Shown: positions 38,642 through 50,970 of the stretch, piece by piece | Position numbering within the stretch: the first letter of the stretch is position 1 | Layout: the number at the start of each line of letters is the position of its first letter | Assembly (NCBI GenBank): GCA_013397795.1 | Contig: VZTJ01005972.1 | Coordinates: 543,240 to 607,239, forward strand | Direction of reading: 5' to 3' | Length of the DNA stretch: 64,000 nucleotides | From: Orthonyx spaldingii | Taxonomy: Eukaryota > Chordata > Aves > Passeriformes > Orthonychidae | Position numbers and translations under genes: made by a program | Notes under the pieces: generated by a model | Seen by the model: only the letters and a program-made list of their open reading frames with translations | What the model was told of the DNA's origin: nothing | Databases searched by the model: none

Positions 38642-40732
38642 GTGAAGTCTTATGCTTTGCAACACCATCGCTAACAGCAATCTCTAACCACTACAGTGTC
38701 ACTCCAAAGATCTACAGTAAAATCCAGACCCTGCCTGGCTTTGCAATGACTGATCCCTGTCCATGACATGCCATGGGAAGGGGAAACGTTTATCCATGAC
38801 CCAACTAGTTTCTGCAGACATTCCTATCTGCCCTCAAAATCTCCAGAGTCTTCACTGACTCATAAACTTTCTGCCATGCTGGTAAGGGTGGGATGGGATG
38901 GGGAATCTATAGGGAAAGAGTGTCGCTACTGGGCAGAGCTGGTTAGTAGAGCACTGCAGAAGGGTTCTGAGCGATGTATGTGGATAAGATAACACAAGGA
39001 CTTTTTTTGTAGACAGAAGCAGCATTCGGAATATCCTAGGGCATCCAGAATATATTTGCCTGAAACTTGCATACATAAAACCCAAAGTAAACCAGTGATA
39101 TTTAAAATCCATAAATATTTTTGGACACTTTAAAGCAAATTCAAATTAAATTGGTACCTGCAAAACCCAATATGTTGCAAATTAAAACCTCCATAAGCAA
39201 AGACTGTGCCAGTGCTATTTTTTTATTTTTTTTTTAATTAATATGTATTAACTGCAGCCAGCACTTGTTCATCACTGTGCTGTGCTGATACTGGAACAGA
39301 CATAAATATAATCAAATACAGGTTCCTTTTTTTCTCTCCCCTTCATTTCCATTCTGACCAACGCATTTTAATTCAGTCCATATGAATGAAGTTCAGCCAT
39401 TAATTTTATATAACCTGATCTATGCCACAGAATAAATAATACAGTATTTGTTGCCAAATTAGAACACTTTAACTGAAATAGATATGTGCATTTAGTGAAG
39501 CCAAACCATAATTTGCTTGAACCAATATTAGTAAGACAGCCAACATATGGGATTTTAAACCCAAAGTACATTTGTAGATGAGCTTTTATAATGCAAATGG
39601 ATATACATTTTTCCAAAGCAGTGTATATTCAATAAAACCCACCAGCTTCCTGGGTGCCAGCTGACACAGCAGTGGATAACATGCTATCTTTCCTCTTTTC
39701 AGTTTCATGTTTATTGAACATCTTTCTATATTTGTTTAGTTTGATTTATTTTGTTTCTGATAGAAACATTTTCAAAAGCAGAATTCTTGCCTGTGATTCC
39801 ACGTTCATTCTCCAATTTCTCAGTAGCAGCCCAATGTTATAAATTAATCTGGAAGGAAAGGCAAATTTCCAATATATACCTGTAATTATTTTGCAGTCCT
39901 CTCCATCTTTGACATCTGTGAACTCTGAAATAGTCATGGAATGGAATCACCCAGAGGAAAAGCTTTTAGAAAAGAGGTGCTGAGACATTTCTACCTAGTT
40001 GGTCTGAATGTGGTAACTTATTTTGAGCACTGATCTGCACAAACAAAACTGTTATTAACTTGGTTGACTATACTAATCCAGAAAAGTGCTTCTATCACTC
40101 ACATTTTCAGCTGCTGAAAATGTGGTTGTATTTGTGCATCTCTGACAGTTTCTGCTACTAGATGAAAAAAGTTGATCTGTTTTGGTGTGGTTCACCAATG
40201 CAACAAATCTGTAGCTGACGGTAATTTTAGAGGAGGTGAGAATTAAAGTCAATGAAAATAAACTGCATAAATGTATGGCTGCATAGTGAAATTGTTTCCT
40301 AGCTCCAGGTGTGTTTCACTGATATGCCTGGTGAGAATAAATAGCCAGCCCTCCCTGCATACGTGTTACTGAGTCTGTAAAACATGATCAGACACATGAT
40401 GCTCGAACAGACCTCTTGAGTTTCAGCTTTCTGGATGTATAATATCGGACTAAAATAAACACAGAGGGTTGACCACTAAAGCCTTGGGTTGCTTGTGCTT
40501 CAGGACATTCCCCAAAAGTTCAGTGAAGGAAAATGTGAAATCTCCTATGATTCCAACCAGCCTTGACTTTTCCTTCAGATTTTGATGTCTGGCACGTGTT
40601 ACAGCAGAGGTGGCTTATGGATAGAAGAGACACAACTGAGCTGAGCAGCCAGAGACCTATTCCAGCTAAACTACCTTACAGTTTCCCCTCACTTCCAAAT
40701 GATGGGAAGATTTAATTTCATTTATAGGGTGT
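38642..40732. other. non-coding single-copy DNA
   Basis: Includes an 11-bp hairpin at 40100-40124. Otherwise no feature is supported. Confidence 0.55.
40100..40124. repeat. perfect inverted repeat, 11-bp stem, 3-base loop
   Basis: CACATTTTCAG, then CTG, then CTGAAAATGTG. It contains CAGCTG (an E-box core) across the dyad centre, so it could equally be a symmetric protein-binding site. Confidence 0.7.
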
Positions 40733-40737
40733 AAAAC
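40733..40737. repeat. left target-site duplication of LTR (AAAAC)
   Basis: AAAAC directly before the TGTGCTGGTTTAGGG start and repeated exactly at 41405-41409. Confidence 0.8.
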
Positions 40738-41404
40738 TGTGCTGGTTTAGGGCAAATTTGGAGAGGGGACTTCCAAAGGAGTCTCCTTCAGAACAGCAGA
40801 TCTCAGCCCCTCCCCCAACCCAGTTCAGGAAAAGATTCCTTCAAGAAGAGTGGAAAAAACCTGTTTATTTACCAAACAAAATGAATAATATTAAACAAAT
40901 GGAACCTCTAGCTGCTTTGAAGAGTCGGTAAGTCGGAGAAATCCCTCCTTGAGTGTGACTCAGTCAGGTTCAGTCCCTGCAGGGCTCAGGCCCGGTGCCC
41001 AGGCCCAGCGTGCAGCTGGTGGGTGGGCCCCCCAGGCAGGTGTCCTGATGTCTTGGACCACAGAGATGCTGAACAAATCCCAGAGAAGAAATCACAGTCC
41101 AGGTAAAGCTCTTTTTGCTTTAGCTAATGAGAAAAACCAGCGGGGGAAAAGAAAAGAAAACCAAAGAAAAAACTCTCTGTCTCTCGCTCCCTGCCAGAAA
41201 CTGAGAAACCCTGTGAGAGCGCAAACTCTCTCAGCCTTATCTTCTCACTGTGCCACTGCTAGAGTCAGAAAAGTGTAAACAATAAACATAAGCCTGTGCC
41301 GGCTTGCTCTGACTGAATTAAAGGGACAAAAACTCATTTCTAAGCATAGCGGGTGATATGGGATATATAGCATAAAATACATAACATAAAATCACCCTAG
41401 GACA
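40738..41404 (-). mobile_element. solo LTR of an endogenous retrovirus, 667 bp
   Basis: The element runs from TGTGCTGGTTTAGGGC to ATCACCCTAGGACA, giving TG...CA ends inside a perfect AAAAC duplication. The sequence inside is well preserved, including a GC-rich central part (about 40975-41035) and purine-rich tracts near 41140-41165, so the insertion looks fairly young. No retroviral coding sequence or second LTR is present, so it is a solo LTR. TTTATT at 40864-40869 (AATAAA on the minus strand) lies 126 bases from the left end, matching the 131 bases in the other LTR; this is the reason for the minus assignment. An AATAAA at about 41281 on the plus strand is the competing signal, so orientation is not certain. 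The five-base duplication fits an ERVL-like family. Short open frames inside it are not genes. Confidence 0.85.
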
Positions 41405-41409
41405 AAAAC
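41405..41409. repeat. right target-site duplication of LTR (AAAAC)
   Basis: Exact repeat of 40733-40737 immediately after the GGACA end. Confidence 0.8.
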
Positions 41410-41604
41410 CTACTGGTATTTCTCGTTAATTTTTTTTTTGTGTAGAAAAGTTAAGGAGGTTATTTAACCTTAATTTTGACATAATAAAACTATAAGTTTG
41501 TTGTGGGTGACTTTGAGGCAGTTGCAAGATGATTTCCTCACTTTGCAGAGTGTGCTTAGAGGTAGCTGCGGCTTTGACAGTAAATAAATCAGTGCAATTA
41601 CACA

Positions 41605-41878
41605 AAGAGAAAAGTGGGGACAGACTCTGTTGCAATAGGAGAAGGGATTTTAACATAAAGGAGAGTAGAGTTAGGTTAGATTTTTACAGTGAGGGTGGTG
41701 AAACCCCGGCGGAAGTTGCCCAGAGAGGTAGTGGATGTCCCCTCCCTGGAAACATGGAAGGCCAGGTTGGACAGGGCTCTGTCTAGCTGAAGATGTCCCT
41801 GCTCCTTGCAGGAGGATTGGACTAGATGGTCTTTTATGTCCCTTCCAACCCCAACTGTGATTCTATTATTCTATGAAA
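41605..41878 (+). mobile_element. CR1 LINE 3' end, sense strand
   Basis: TGGGGACAGACTCTGTTGCA, TTACAGTGAGGGTGGTGAAA, TGCCCAGAGAGGTAGTGGAT and GGCCAGGTTGGACAGGGCTC lead to the tail GATTCTATTATTCTATGAA. It inserted about 200 bp to the right of the solo LTR. Good preservation suggests a young copy. Confidence 0.92.
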
Positions 41879-44800
41879 CTCCATCATGAATCTCTTCATC
41901 CATACTCTCAGAGACTATTTGCATGTTGTTCTACCACATGAGTTTTCCCACCATAATTGTTTTTACCCAAAACAAGTACGTACTTAGAGTACTGAGAGTT
42001 TTAATTATAGTCGCCACAAGCTTAAACCGAGCACTGAACTGGAAACAATACAGAGGAACATTCCTTTATCTTTCATCTGTCCTTCATGGAAATCAGGTTA
42101 GTTAACATATATGGTTCAAACCCTATATGTTTGCATTGATGATCGTCTGATCTACTTTCACATTTCTGCTCTGCCAATGTCTACATCAAAGCAAACTGTC
42201 TTAATTCTTACTGTAATCAGTGGAGTCTGTCAATATTGATAATATGGCTTAGAGATGTAGAATCACTGGACTTTCCTCAATGCAGGTGATCTTATTTTAG
42301 GATGAGAGGAGCCACATTTTCATGACCATTATATTTCTGTTTCACAATGTTACTGAGAAATGAGAGCAGTAAGGCAGGATAACTAGTATTCTTGTTTAGA
42401 AAGGTTAGTGTGAAATCCAGACCTCATGGAAGATTCAGGTGAAATTCATACTGATTTTAGTTCCCAGATTTTCTTTAGTTCTCAGGAAACATCAGCTTTC
42501 TGACTGGTCTTGCTCAACAATACTACACCGACACTGTTGGAACTATGCCAGTATCCTCACAGGAGGGTTTGGCCCTGAATTATCCATTTATGGCACGAGG
42601 ACAAGTAGTAATAGTATACACTCACATTAAAGAAGGACATTTGTTTCTTATGAAATCAGTTAACAGACACAAAACCCACTTGAAATTAATAGAAACTAAT
42701 TGAAAGTAATGGAGAATTACCTGAAAATGTAGCACAAGATGAAATTAATTGAAGATAATTGATAGTGACTGGAATTAATAAAAAATTGAAACAAATTGGG
42801 CTTAATTGAAATTTATTGAAAATGAATTAAACTCAATAACTCAAAACCTATTAAATTTAATAGAATCTAATTCATATTAAATTTATGCAATGTTTAATAG
42901 TAACATAACATTCTTAAAAGGAATTTTTATTGGAGGTTTTATTTGTATAATACTATTCTAATATAAGAGTGAGGATAAATTTTAAAGGAAAAAAAATGAT
43001 GCAGAGCATAGAAACTTCAGACTCTTTTTGGAATAGTATGGGAATAGTGTGTGATACTGATAACAAAAGTTCCTGATGGGATTTAGTAGGATTAAAATAA
43101 AATCTTATGGATTTTATCTCATGGTTGAGACTTTTTATTAGAGTTTAATGAGAACATTCTATGCGTTAAGATGTTGGCTTTGATTTGATAAATAACTTTT
43201 TGATCAGATATTGAATCCAGCATCTGTCTTCTTAGTGAATGTACTGTGAGAACCCTTATTTATTTTCTTTAACGATGAAGAATTTTAAGTCTTATGAACT
43301 TCCTTACAGATTTCCTTCTGTTATATCACCAGTGTTTTCACCAACTATTGCCATGTCCCTCAATGTTTGTCAGCTGAAAGAACTAAATATTTTCTCACAT
43401 TAGCCCATTAATAGATATATTCGGCTTAGTGTTTGAAATATACTCTTTGTAGATGCGCGTTCTTGCAGGAAGCTGAAGGAAAATGTGAAACAGTTTTTTT
43501 ACTGAACTGGCACCGAGATCCCATTATTTCAAGAATGCAAAAGACAAAGAAACCAGAAAAATAGAAAAAAGTATAAAACCAGAACATGATGTATGCTGAG
43601 TATTTCTCAAACTAATAAAAATACTTAAAATATTCTATTTGTAATTAAGACTATTTATATAAGTGTACATGGAAGACCAATAGCTCTTAGGAAAGCTGGA
43701 AAAGCAGATGTTTCTGTTATAGTTTAAAAAAAAGAAAAAAAATAAATACTGATAGGTAAACATTCATAAATGCTTAACGGAGGCCTGGAAGTATTGGTGG
43801 TTGGAAAAAAAATTCAGATTCCCTATTTACACTTTTGCAAATCCCTACTGTTTGTACATATCTGCCAATTTGCTGGAAAAATTAGACAAAAGTAGAAGTC
43901 CTCTACTTCATTAGTCTTCTCTGTGGCATGTACACAACTCATGAAGTTTAATCCTAGTTTTAGGAGGCAAACAAGGTGGGATTCAACTGACAGACTAGGA
44001 TACAAAATTTAAAAGGCTGAATATAGGTTTGAACAAACATGCTTCTGGCATCACTTGCACTGTAGCTATTGGAGATCTAGTCAGTACAGTCAATAGAGAC
44101 ATTCAGCTGACTAAATGTAGATGATTGTCTTATTTAGATCAGGTTGATTACATCTCTGCACCCACTGAACATCTTGGAGCTTGATTCTGTCCTGCGCATA
44201 GCACTGACTACCATTCAAAGCATGTTTGGTTCCAAGTTATCCATGGCACATATCACTCAGGGTCTACAGGGTACTTTTGGTCAGGTGGAGATCATGCAGA
44301 ATGCCTTAGGAATCGCAAAGGGTATTCTGTTTTTGTACCAAAGCTGATGACTCATGTCCCTGTCTGCAATGAGAAAGCACACACTGAGGTCACATTTAGT
44401 TATCTACATGCCAATCTCTAAATTTATGTACTTTAATCAACAGGTTGAATCATACCACTGGTTGAACATGGTCATTAAAGTCAGATTAGAGAGTACTTTG
44501 TGCACTCCAGAAAGAATTTTGTTTTGGGAAATATGTTTGTTTACACTAAAGCATAGGGATACTTACTGACAAGAAGGAGAAACAAAAAAAAAAATAAAAA
44601 AAAAAAAAGAAGTTGGGAGCACTGAGGAAGAAAAGAAGAGACATAAAAAAGGAGCTAAGGAAAACTGGAGACCAAAAAAGGATAAACAAAATAAGAAGAT
44701 AGAAGAAATGAGAACTGGATGAATAAACACTCCACAATTGCCACCCTGTCTGTACAAAACAGGTTTCATGTGTTCTCAGAAGAATTCCCATGAATTTGCT

Positions 44801-45823
44801 GTGGCATCTCTAACTGGTTGTGTATTGTGCTGCAAGTCTGATGCTAGCAGGAACCAGGCAAAACTGCCTCCACCTTAAAGCTTCTAAAGTATAAATCGCT
44901 TTAGTAGCAGTTGTCAGGGAAGTTCAGCTGGGAAACAAAGCACATTGTGGAGATCTGGAGAGTACTGTGAAATGCACCTCAGGAATGAAACCTGAAACTA
45001 AAATCCATCTATCCCCATTTGTCATTGTGAGTAAGTTAATGGCCTGTTCTGCCTGATGCAGTACAGGAGACAAAACCTCTTTGATTTACTGATTATTTGG
45101 GTAATGTTTGGGCCACATGGACTGCTAGGTAACACTGTATATTCTCCCTGCCCCCAATTGCCTATTTACCGACTTCTGGCTTCCTGCTGAGCCATGAGTT
45201 TCTTTGATTATGCACTTCAGTTTAATTGTACAAGGGAAACAGCAACATAAGATGTAATCCTTTTGAGCAGAGCAAAAACACCAAGTAACATTTGGGTGGG
45301 AAAGGGCACATAAATGGATTTCCATGTCCTGTGTTCAACTAGAAGCATGCGGGATGGCAGAGGAGAGGAAAATAAATTGAATCTTTTGAGTATTTAAATT
45401 GGTCCATGTAACCTCTTGCAGTGCTGCACTGCCTTCCCACACCACAGTCTGTGTTTATCTTCTGATCTGTTCCTCCTGGAAAGGATTTGGGAACATCATC
45501 TTGTTAATTCCCATCAACAGATGTTGGATCCTCTCTCAACATACATACAGGTTGCCTATCTGGTTGCCCATCAGATTAGTCACTAGTTAAAATTTTTTTG
45601 GCCTTCCATGAAATTAAAATGTCTTAATGGCGGTGAACAGAGGATAACTGAATGGACCTCTGAGTATAAAACATACCAGAGATCTGGCTAATTAGAATTT
45701 GCAGAAAACTAAGGCAAATAGCCTGAAACAAATAACAAACAAGATTCTGCTGACAGAAGGGTTTTGTTTCCTCTCTTGCATTCTGTTAGGAAAAAGAAAG
45801 TAAAACTTGTAGCAGGTTTATCC
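41879..45823. other. non-coding, AT-rich
   Basis: Contains the degenerate AATTAATTGAAA-like array at 42670-42890 and an A-rich run at 44583-44610. A 67-codon frame at 44144 has no recognisable match. No gene is supported. Confidence 0.5.
42670..42890. repeat. degenerate AT-rich short-period array
   Basis: ATTAAT, AATTGAAA and close variants recur roughly every 10-20 bases over about 220 bp (GAAATTAATTGAAGATAATT and neighbours). Periodicity is imperfect, so this looks like an old, mutated tandem array rather than an active microsatellite. Confidence 0.5.
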
Positions 45824-45824
45824 G

Positions 45825-46437
45825 ATCATAGAATCACAGGTTTGGGTTGGAAGGGACCTCAAAGATCATCTCATTCCAACCCCCTGACATAGACAGGGAC
45901 ACCTTCCACTGTCCCAGGTTGCTCCAAGATCCTGGTTGATCCAACCTGGCCAATCTGCCCTGAGGGGTGGGACATTCACAGCTTCTCTGGGCAACCTGTG
46001 CCAGGGCCTCACCTCCCTCAAAACCAAGAATTTCTTCCAAATATCTAATGCAAACCAGCCCTCTTTCAGGTTAAGACCATTCCCCCTTGTCCTGTCCCTC
46101 CATCCCGTGTCCCAAGTCCCTCTCCAGCTCTCCTGGAGCCCCTTTAGGCCCTGGAAGGGGCTCTGAGATCTCCCTGGAGCCTTCTTTTTTCCAGGTAAAC
46201 ACCCCCCAGGTCTCCCAGTCTGGCTCCAGAGCAGAGGGGCTCCAGCCACTGAAGCATCTTTATGATTTCCTCTGCACTCGCCCCAGCAGCTTCACGTCCT
46301 ACTTATTTTGGGGGCTCCAGAGCTGGAGGTGGCTCTGGAGGTGGGGTGTCATGAGAGTGGAGCGGAGGGGCAGAATCCCCTCCCTTTATCTGCTGCTCAC
46401 ACTCCTTTGGATGCAGCCCAGGACATGGCTGGTTTCT
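45825..46437 (-). mobile_element. CR1 LINE 3' fragment, about 610 bp
   Basis: Starts ATCATAGAATCACAGGTTTG and runs almost without gaps through GACACCTTCCACTGTCCCAG, CTTTAGGCCCTGGAAGGGGC, GGGGGCTCCAGAGCTGGAG and GGATGCAGCCCAGGACATGG. The right half reaches the end of the CR1 coding region, although the minus-strand frame is broken. It is one of the two longest copies here. Confidence 0.93.
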
Positions 46438-47829
46438 AGGATTTCATTAACAAGCCTATAAGAACATTTGGGAGGAGGGAGAAACCTTGAAGTAAGAATC
46501 ACGAATGTGCTAAATCACCTAGAAATATATACTGCAACATATTTTTGTGAGCAATAAAAGCATGTTACATATTTAACGTGTTTCTCAGTCCAGTCTGATT
46601 TTTTACCAAATGACTTTGTTTGGTCAAGGAGATTTCCGAGGAGATGGGTCAACTTCTGTGATTAGTTCTGTTCATTCAAAATTGCTGTTTAGTTATTCTG
46701 AACTGTCACATTTCATGCTAGCATGAAAATACACTTTTGCCCTTTCCCATAAATCTTGAATTACATTATAAGACAGCTCAACATAATTCAGTATCAGCTT
46801 CTTCCTCCTTGTTCTTCTTTTCCTTGTATTTATTTATTTATATGCTGATAATAACTTCCTTGGGGGCATTGTATAGGCAAGACATGTATTTTGACCTCCT
46901 CCTTTCCCCAGGAGTGCAATTGCCTTGTGGTAATTAGAAGATGTCGTCTGTTATTATGAAGGTGCCTTATTGCTCAAACACATCAGGGATATCTGATAAT
47001 GTAATTACTTCACCTTATAAAACTGTTATAAATCATGCATGGGGAACATTTTTTTCATATTAAAGCTGCCTGAAGAATTATCACGTTGCATGGAATGGGT
47101 ATATCACAGTATGGCTAGCATAGTGTTTTGTAGGCCCATGGTTAGGCAATGGCAGTGTTAAAATATTTAACATGAAAGATTAAAGGAAACACATTCAGAA
47201 AGCATGGCTTCTTTATAAAGGTTTAGGGGAGCAGATTATCATCTAAGTGGGCATATTCCATACTTGTGCCTTCTGAGACATGAATAACTGCTGCAGATTT
47301 GTGTTTTGCCTTTTTTTTTTTTACTTAACTTTTCTCCTTCCTCCTCTAACTTCCCATCTTCACTGAGTGCAGTATAATTGTTATAAAAGCAAATCAATAA
47401 GCACTTGAAACATTGGCCATTGTACAAAGAATTGTGCTTCTATTGGCCATCACTTTAATAACATCTAATGATTATTTCTCCCTCTTTCAGCTTCTGAGGT
47501 TTCCCGGCACTTTATTGATTAAAGCCCATGACAGAGGTCAGATTATAATTAAAAATCATCAATGAACAAACAGAATGCAGTTCTACTTAGCAATCAACTG
47601 AACAGATAATCACTAGGTAAGGTGATGTGACCACAAAATATTACCAATAGATCCAGGTAAAGAATAACTGAAAGTCATTTTGTGGGTCACGATTCAGTGG
47701 GCCTTCACTGAATCGCAGATAAAGGCTTTTGTATCCTAAGTAAATATGTAGTGTTGAATAGGTAAGTATCCTAGGTAAGTAGACATCTCTAAATCAAACT
47801 GTCTCACAACCAGGGTTCTTGACTAGTAA
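46438..47829. other. non-coding single-copy DNA
   Basis: AT-rich, ordinary complexity. 46930-47100 and 47460-47670 contain several TAAT/ATTA cores and no repeat. No gene is seen. Confidence 0.5.
47460..47670. promoter_or_regulatory. candidate conserved non-coding element
   Basis: Non-repetitive stretch with CTAATGATTATTT, TATTGATTAAAG, TTATAATTAAAAATCATC and GCAATCAAC, all homeodomain/POU-like cores. The regulatory reading is inference from motif density alone. Confidence 0.25.
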
Positions 47830-48505
47830 AATCATGGAATGGTTTGTGTTGGAAGGGATCTTAAAACTCATCCCATTCCACCCTTTGCCATGGCCAGGGA
47901 TACCTTCCGCTATCCCAGGGTTCTCCAAGCCCCATCCAACCTGGCCTTGGACAATTTCAGGTATGAGGCAGCCACAGCTTCCCTGGGCAACCTGGTGCCA
48001 GGGCCTCACTGCACTCACAGTAAAGAATTTTTTCCTAATGTCTAAGCTATATTTCTCCTCTTTCAGTTTTAACTCCATCAGTCCTTGTCCTGTCATTGCA
48101 GTTCCTGATGAAGGGTCCCTGTACAGGTTCCTTGTAGGCATCCTTCACTGTGAGATCTCCATGCTCCTTCTCTTCTCCAGGTTGAACAGCCCAAATTTTC
48201 TCATCCTATCTTAATAGAGGAGGTGCTCCAATCCTCTTATCAAATTCATGAGCTCCTCAGGAGGGCTTGCTCCAACAATTCTATGTCCTTCTTTTGTTGG
48301 GGCCACCAGATCCGAACACAGCACTCCAGCTGGGGTTTCACAGGAGCAAAGTGGGAAAATCATCTCCTTACACCTGCTGTCCACACTCCCTTGGATGCAG
48401 CCGAGGATACATTTGGCTTTCTGGGCTCCGAGTGCACACAGCTGGCTCAGAGGTTTTCATCAACCATTACCCACACTATTTCCTCTGCAGGGCTGTGCTC
48501 AATAA
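47830..48505 (-). mobile_element. CR1 LINE 3' fragment, about 675 bp, longest copy
   Basis: ATCATGGAATGGTTTGTGTT opens the reversed 3' end. TCCCTGGGCAACCTGGTGCC, AATTCTATGTCCTTCTTTTG, GGCCACCAGATCCGAACACA and TGGATGCAGCCGAGGATACA extend it into the 3' part of the LINE coding region. It ends at GGGCTGTGCTCAATAAAC. Substitutions and frame breaks show it is dead. The stretch after AGTTCCTGATGAAGG is rearranged relative to the usual order. Confidence 0.93.
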
Positions 48506-50654
48506 ACTATTACCGTAGTGGACTAAGTTTTGAGATTTTTGGCTTGAGAGTGTCTTTATACCCCTCCAGGATTTGGTCCAAAAATGCAATAGATCTGTTA
48601 ATGTGAAATGGGTGTATGCTTCTGGAGGTATGAACTTGGGGTCAGACCAGCATTCACTCATTACCTGTACCCAGTCTTGCATGTTACAGAAGAAGAAGGT
48701 ATTTTCAAGAAGAGGCAAAATGAAATGTCTGCCATGAAACTCTCCTGTGGAGTAGGAACAAGGCAGGACGAAGTAGGAAGAAAATGTACAAGCCTGTGGT
48801 TACATAGGAAGGACAAGAATAAGCATCAGTCCAAGTACTTGGATTTGGAATAGAAACATCTGAGAAAGATTCAGACCACATTCAACTACAAATTTAGTTG
48901 ATAAACTGATATTTACATCACTAATTATATGGAAACAATCTCATGTAACAAGAAGGAATGGATAAAGGGTCTAGAGACTTGAATTCTTTCACATCTTCTG
49001 CTTTATGATCTGAGAGCTTCTTTCTCTACTCACTAACTTTTTCCATAATAAGTACCCACATATGCAAGGTAAATCTTGGGTGCTGCTACGTGTACTAGAT
49101 CTTTTACACCAAACCATTACATTTCTGACATATAATTCAAAGGCTACATTTTAAGAGTTGGAAGCTCTAAGTATTGTCCACCCTTTTTTCCAGCGTTCCA
49201 CACAAACTGATTCATAAGATGCACTGGAAATTACTGAATGGCTTCAGCTTTGTCATAATATGCTGAAAACCTCATCTATAATTCCTTCTGGTTGTTAAAC
49301 TTGCATCAAGCTAAATCGTTAAACAAATATGAGGAATGATGGTGCTTTTAATTTTATGGCCTGCCTACAGTACTCGATGTCATCTCCATCTTAGAGGATG
49401 CTCTAGGTAAATCTGTGGAACTGGACAAAGGGAATCTCATCTTTCTCACAATACATTCAAACCCTCTGGGAAATCATGTAGGATGCCTTTATCTGAATCG
49501 CTCTTCAAACCAATTGCTTTGTTGTAGCTCAGTTTTGTGCTTCAGCTTAAAACTGAATAAGATGTTTTCTTAAAAGGTAGGACAGTTATCGTTTATTGTG
49601 AGGAAATTAGATATATGTGATGCACTGTCAGTCTTCATATACCCTTTGTGGGCTTGCATGAATTATTTACAGAGTCATTTACAGGCACATTAAAAGAAGT
49701 CAGTAGCCCACTTAATTTTAACCTACTTTATCCTTGTTGTTTACTATGTTTTTTCTGGAATCAGTGGCTTAGTAAAACTTTCAACATCTTTTTTTTTCTT
49801 CTACCTTTGGTGTACTTGGTCCAACTTGGAATGCCACAGCCAGGAACTATCCAGTGGCATCAACCCAGCAGCAGAACCTCCTTGATCTTCTAGAAACCTC
49901 TGCATGTTGAAACAGTGAAATGTTACTCTCCACCATTATTCTGATCATAAATAAATGGATGAAAATTGTTCATGTAATGCAGACCTCACAGTAGGATGCT
50001 TAGACTTTTTAATTGCTATTTGTATATAACAAAGTGCATTTAGAGAGTGTCTTTTTGCAGGTTCTGCACAATCATCTGCTCAGATTTTTTTTTTTCTGGT
50101 TTAGACTGATTAACACAGAATTAGGTATGAAGAGCAATTTTTTCTTTTCTCTAGCAGCCTTCTGAAGTGCTTCACTGAGGAATTTCTAGTCCTGGTAACT
50201 GGCATGTGTGCATATCTGGGCTTGAAATCTGCCTTCAGGGGTCTCCTCCTTGTCCAGGCACATGCTAAAAAGAGTAATGTGCAAGCCCTTCTTCTCAAAT
50301 GGTTGCTGCACTCTGGTGGTCGGCCTTGATGTGCCGCAGAAAGCTTGTGTTTATTTGGAGAGTAAGACAGTAAGGATACGTGTGCAAATGCAAATGTAGG
50401 GATAAACAACACCTGTTCTTCCCCATATATACTACCATGAATCATTCCGTTTCAAGTGAAAATTTGCTGTGAGGGTGTGGGGATGAATCTGTGAGTCCAT
50501 CTGATAAGGCTCCTACTTCCTGTCCCATGTGGATAGAAGGGGTGCCCCAGTAAGCAATGCTTCAGACAGAACATCACACTTAACATCTATTCAAGATGAA
50601 ATCACAAGCAATGTCAAGAGAGGAGCACTCAGTGCATGATAGTTTGGGGTAGCT
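48506..50654. other. non-coding single-copy DNA
   Basis: No recognised feature. Open frames are under 115 codons and random-looking. Confidence 0.55.
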
Positions 50655-50970
50655 GATCACAGAATTCCAGGAAGGGTCAGTCTGGAAGGGACCACAGTGG
50701 GTCATCTGGTCCCAACTCCCTGCTCCAGTGGGGTCATCCCAGAGCACAGGGCACAGGATTGTGTCCAGAGGGTGCTGGAATATCCCCAGTAATGGAGACT
50801 CCACAGCCTCTCTAAATAACCTGTTCAGGGCTGAGTCACTGCCCAGGACAGTTCTTCCTCATGTTCAGGTGGAACTTCCTGAGCACCAGTTTCTATCGTT
50901 GCCTCCTCTCCTATTCCTGGGCACCACAGAGAAGGGAAGTAATCTGAGTGGTCTCATAGGAGAAACTGTC
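50655..50970 (-). mobile_element. CR1 LINE 3' fragment, CTCCACAGCCTC subfamily
   Basis: ATCACAGAATTCCAGGAAGG, GGAAGGGACCACAGTGGGTC, GGAGACTCCACAGCCTCTC, TTCTTCCTCATGTTCAGGTG and GAACTTCCTGAGCACCAGTT belong to a CR1 subfamily distinct from the other copies here. It is truncated near CACAGAGAAGGGAAG. Confidence 0.85.

Noticed and set aside
38369..38766. Repetitive proteins on both strands (WMDG and SIHP repeats)
   Set aside because: Both are translations of the (GGAT)n array. A tetranucleotide repeat read in any frame gives such periodic peptides.
44144..44347. 67-codon frame with a protein-like composition
   Set aside because: I considered it as an old retroviral or host exon, but no motif or splice context supports either.
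45834..46461. Several frames of 70-130 codons on both strands
   Set aside because: All fall within the CR1 copy at 45825-46437 and are shadows of dead LINE sequence. The same holds for frames at 47794-48606.
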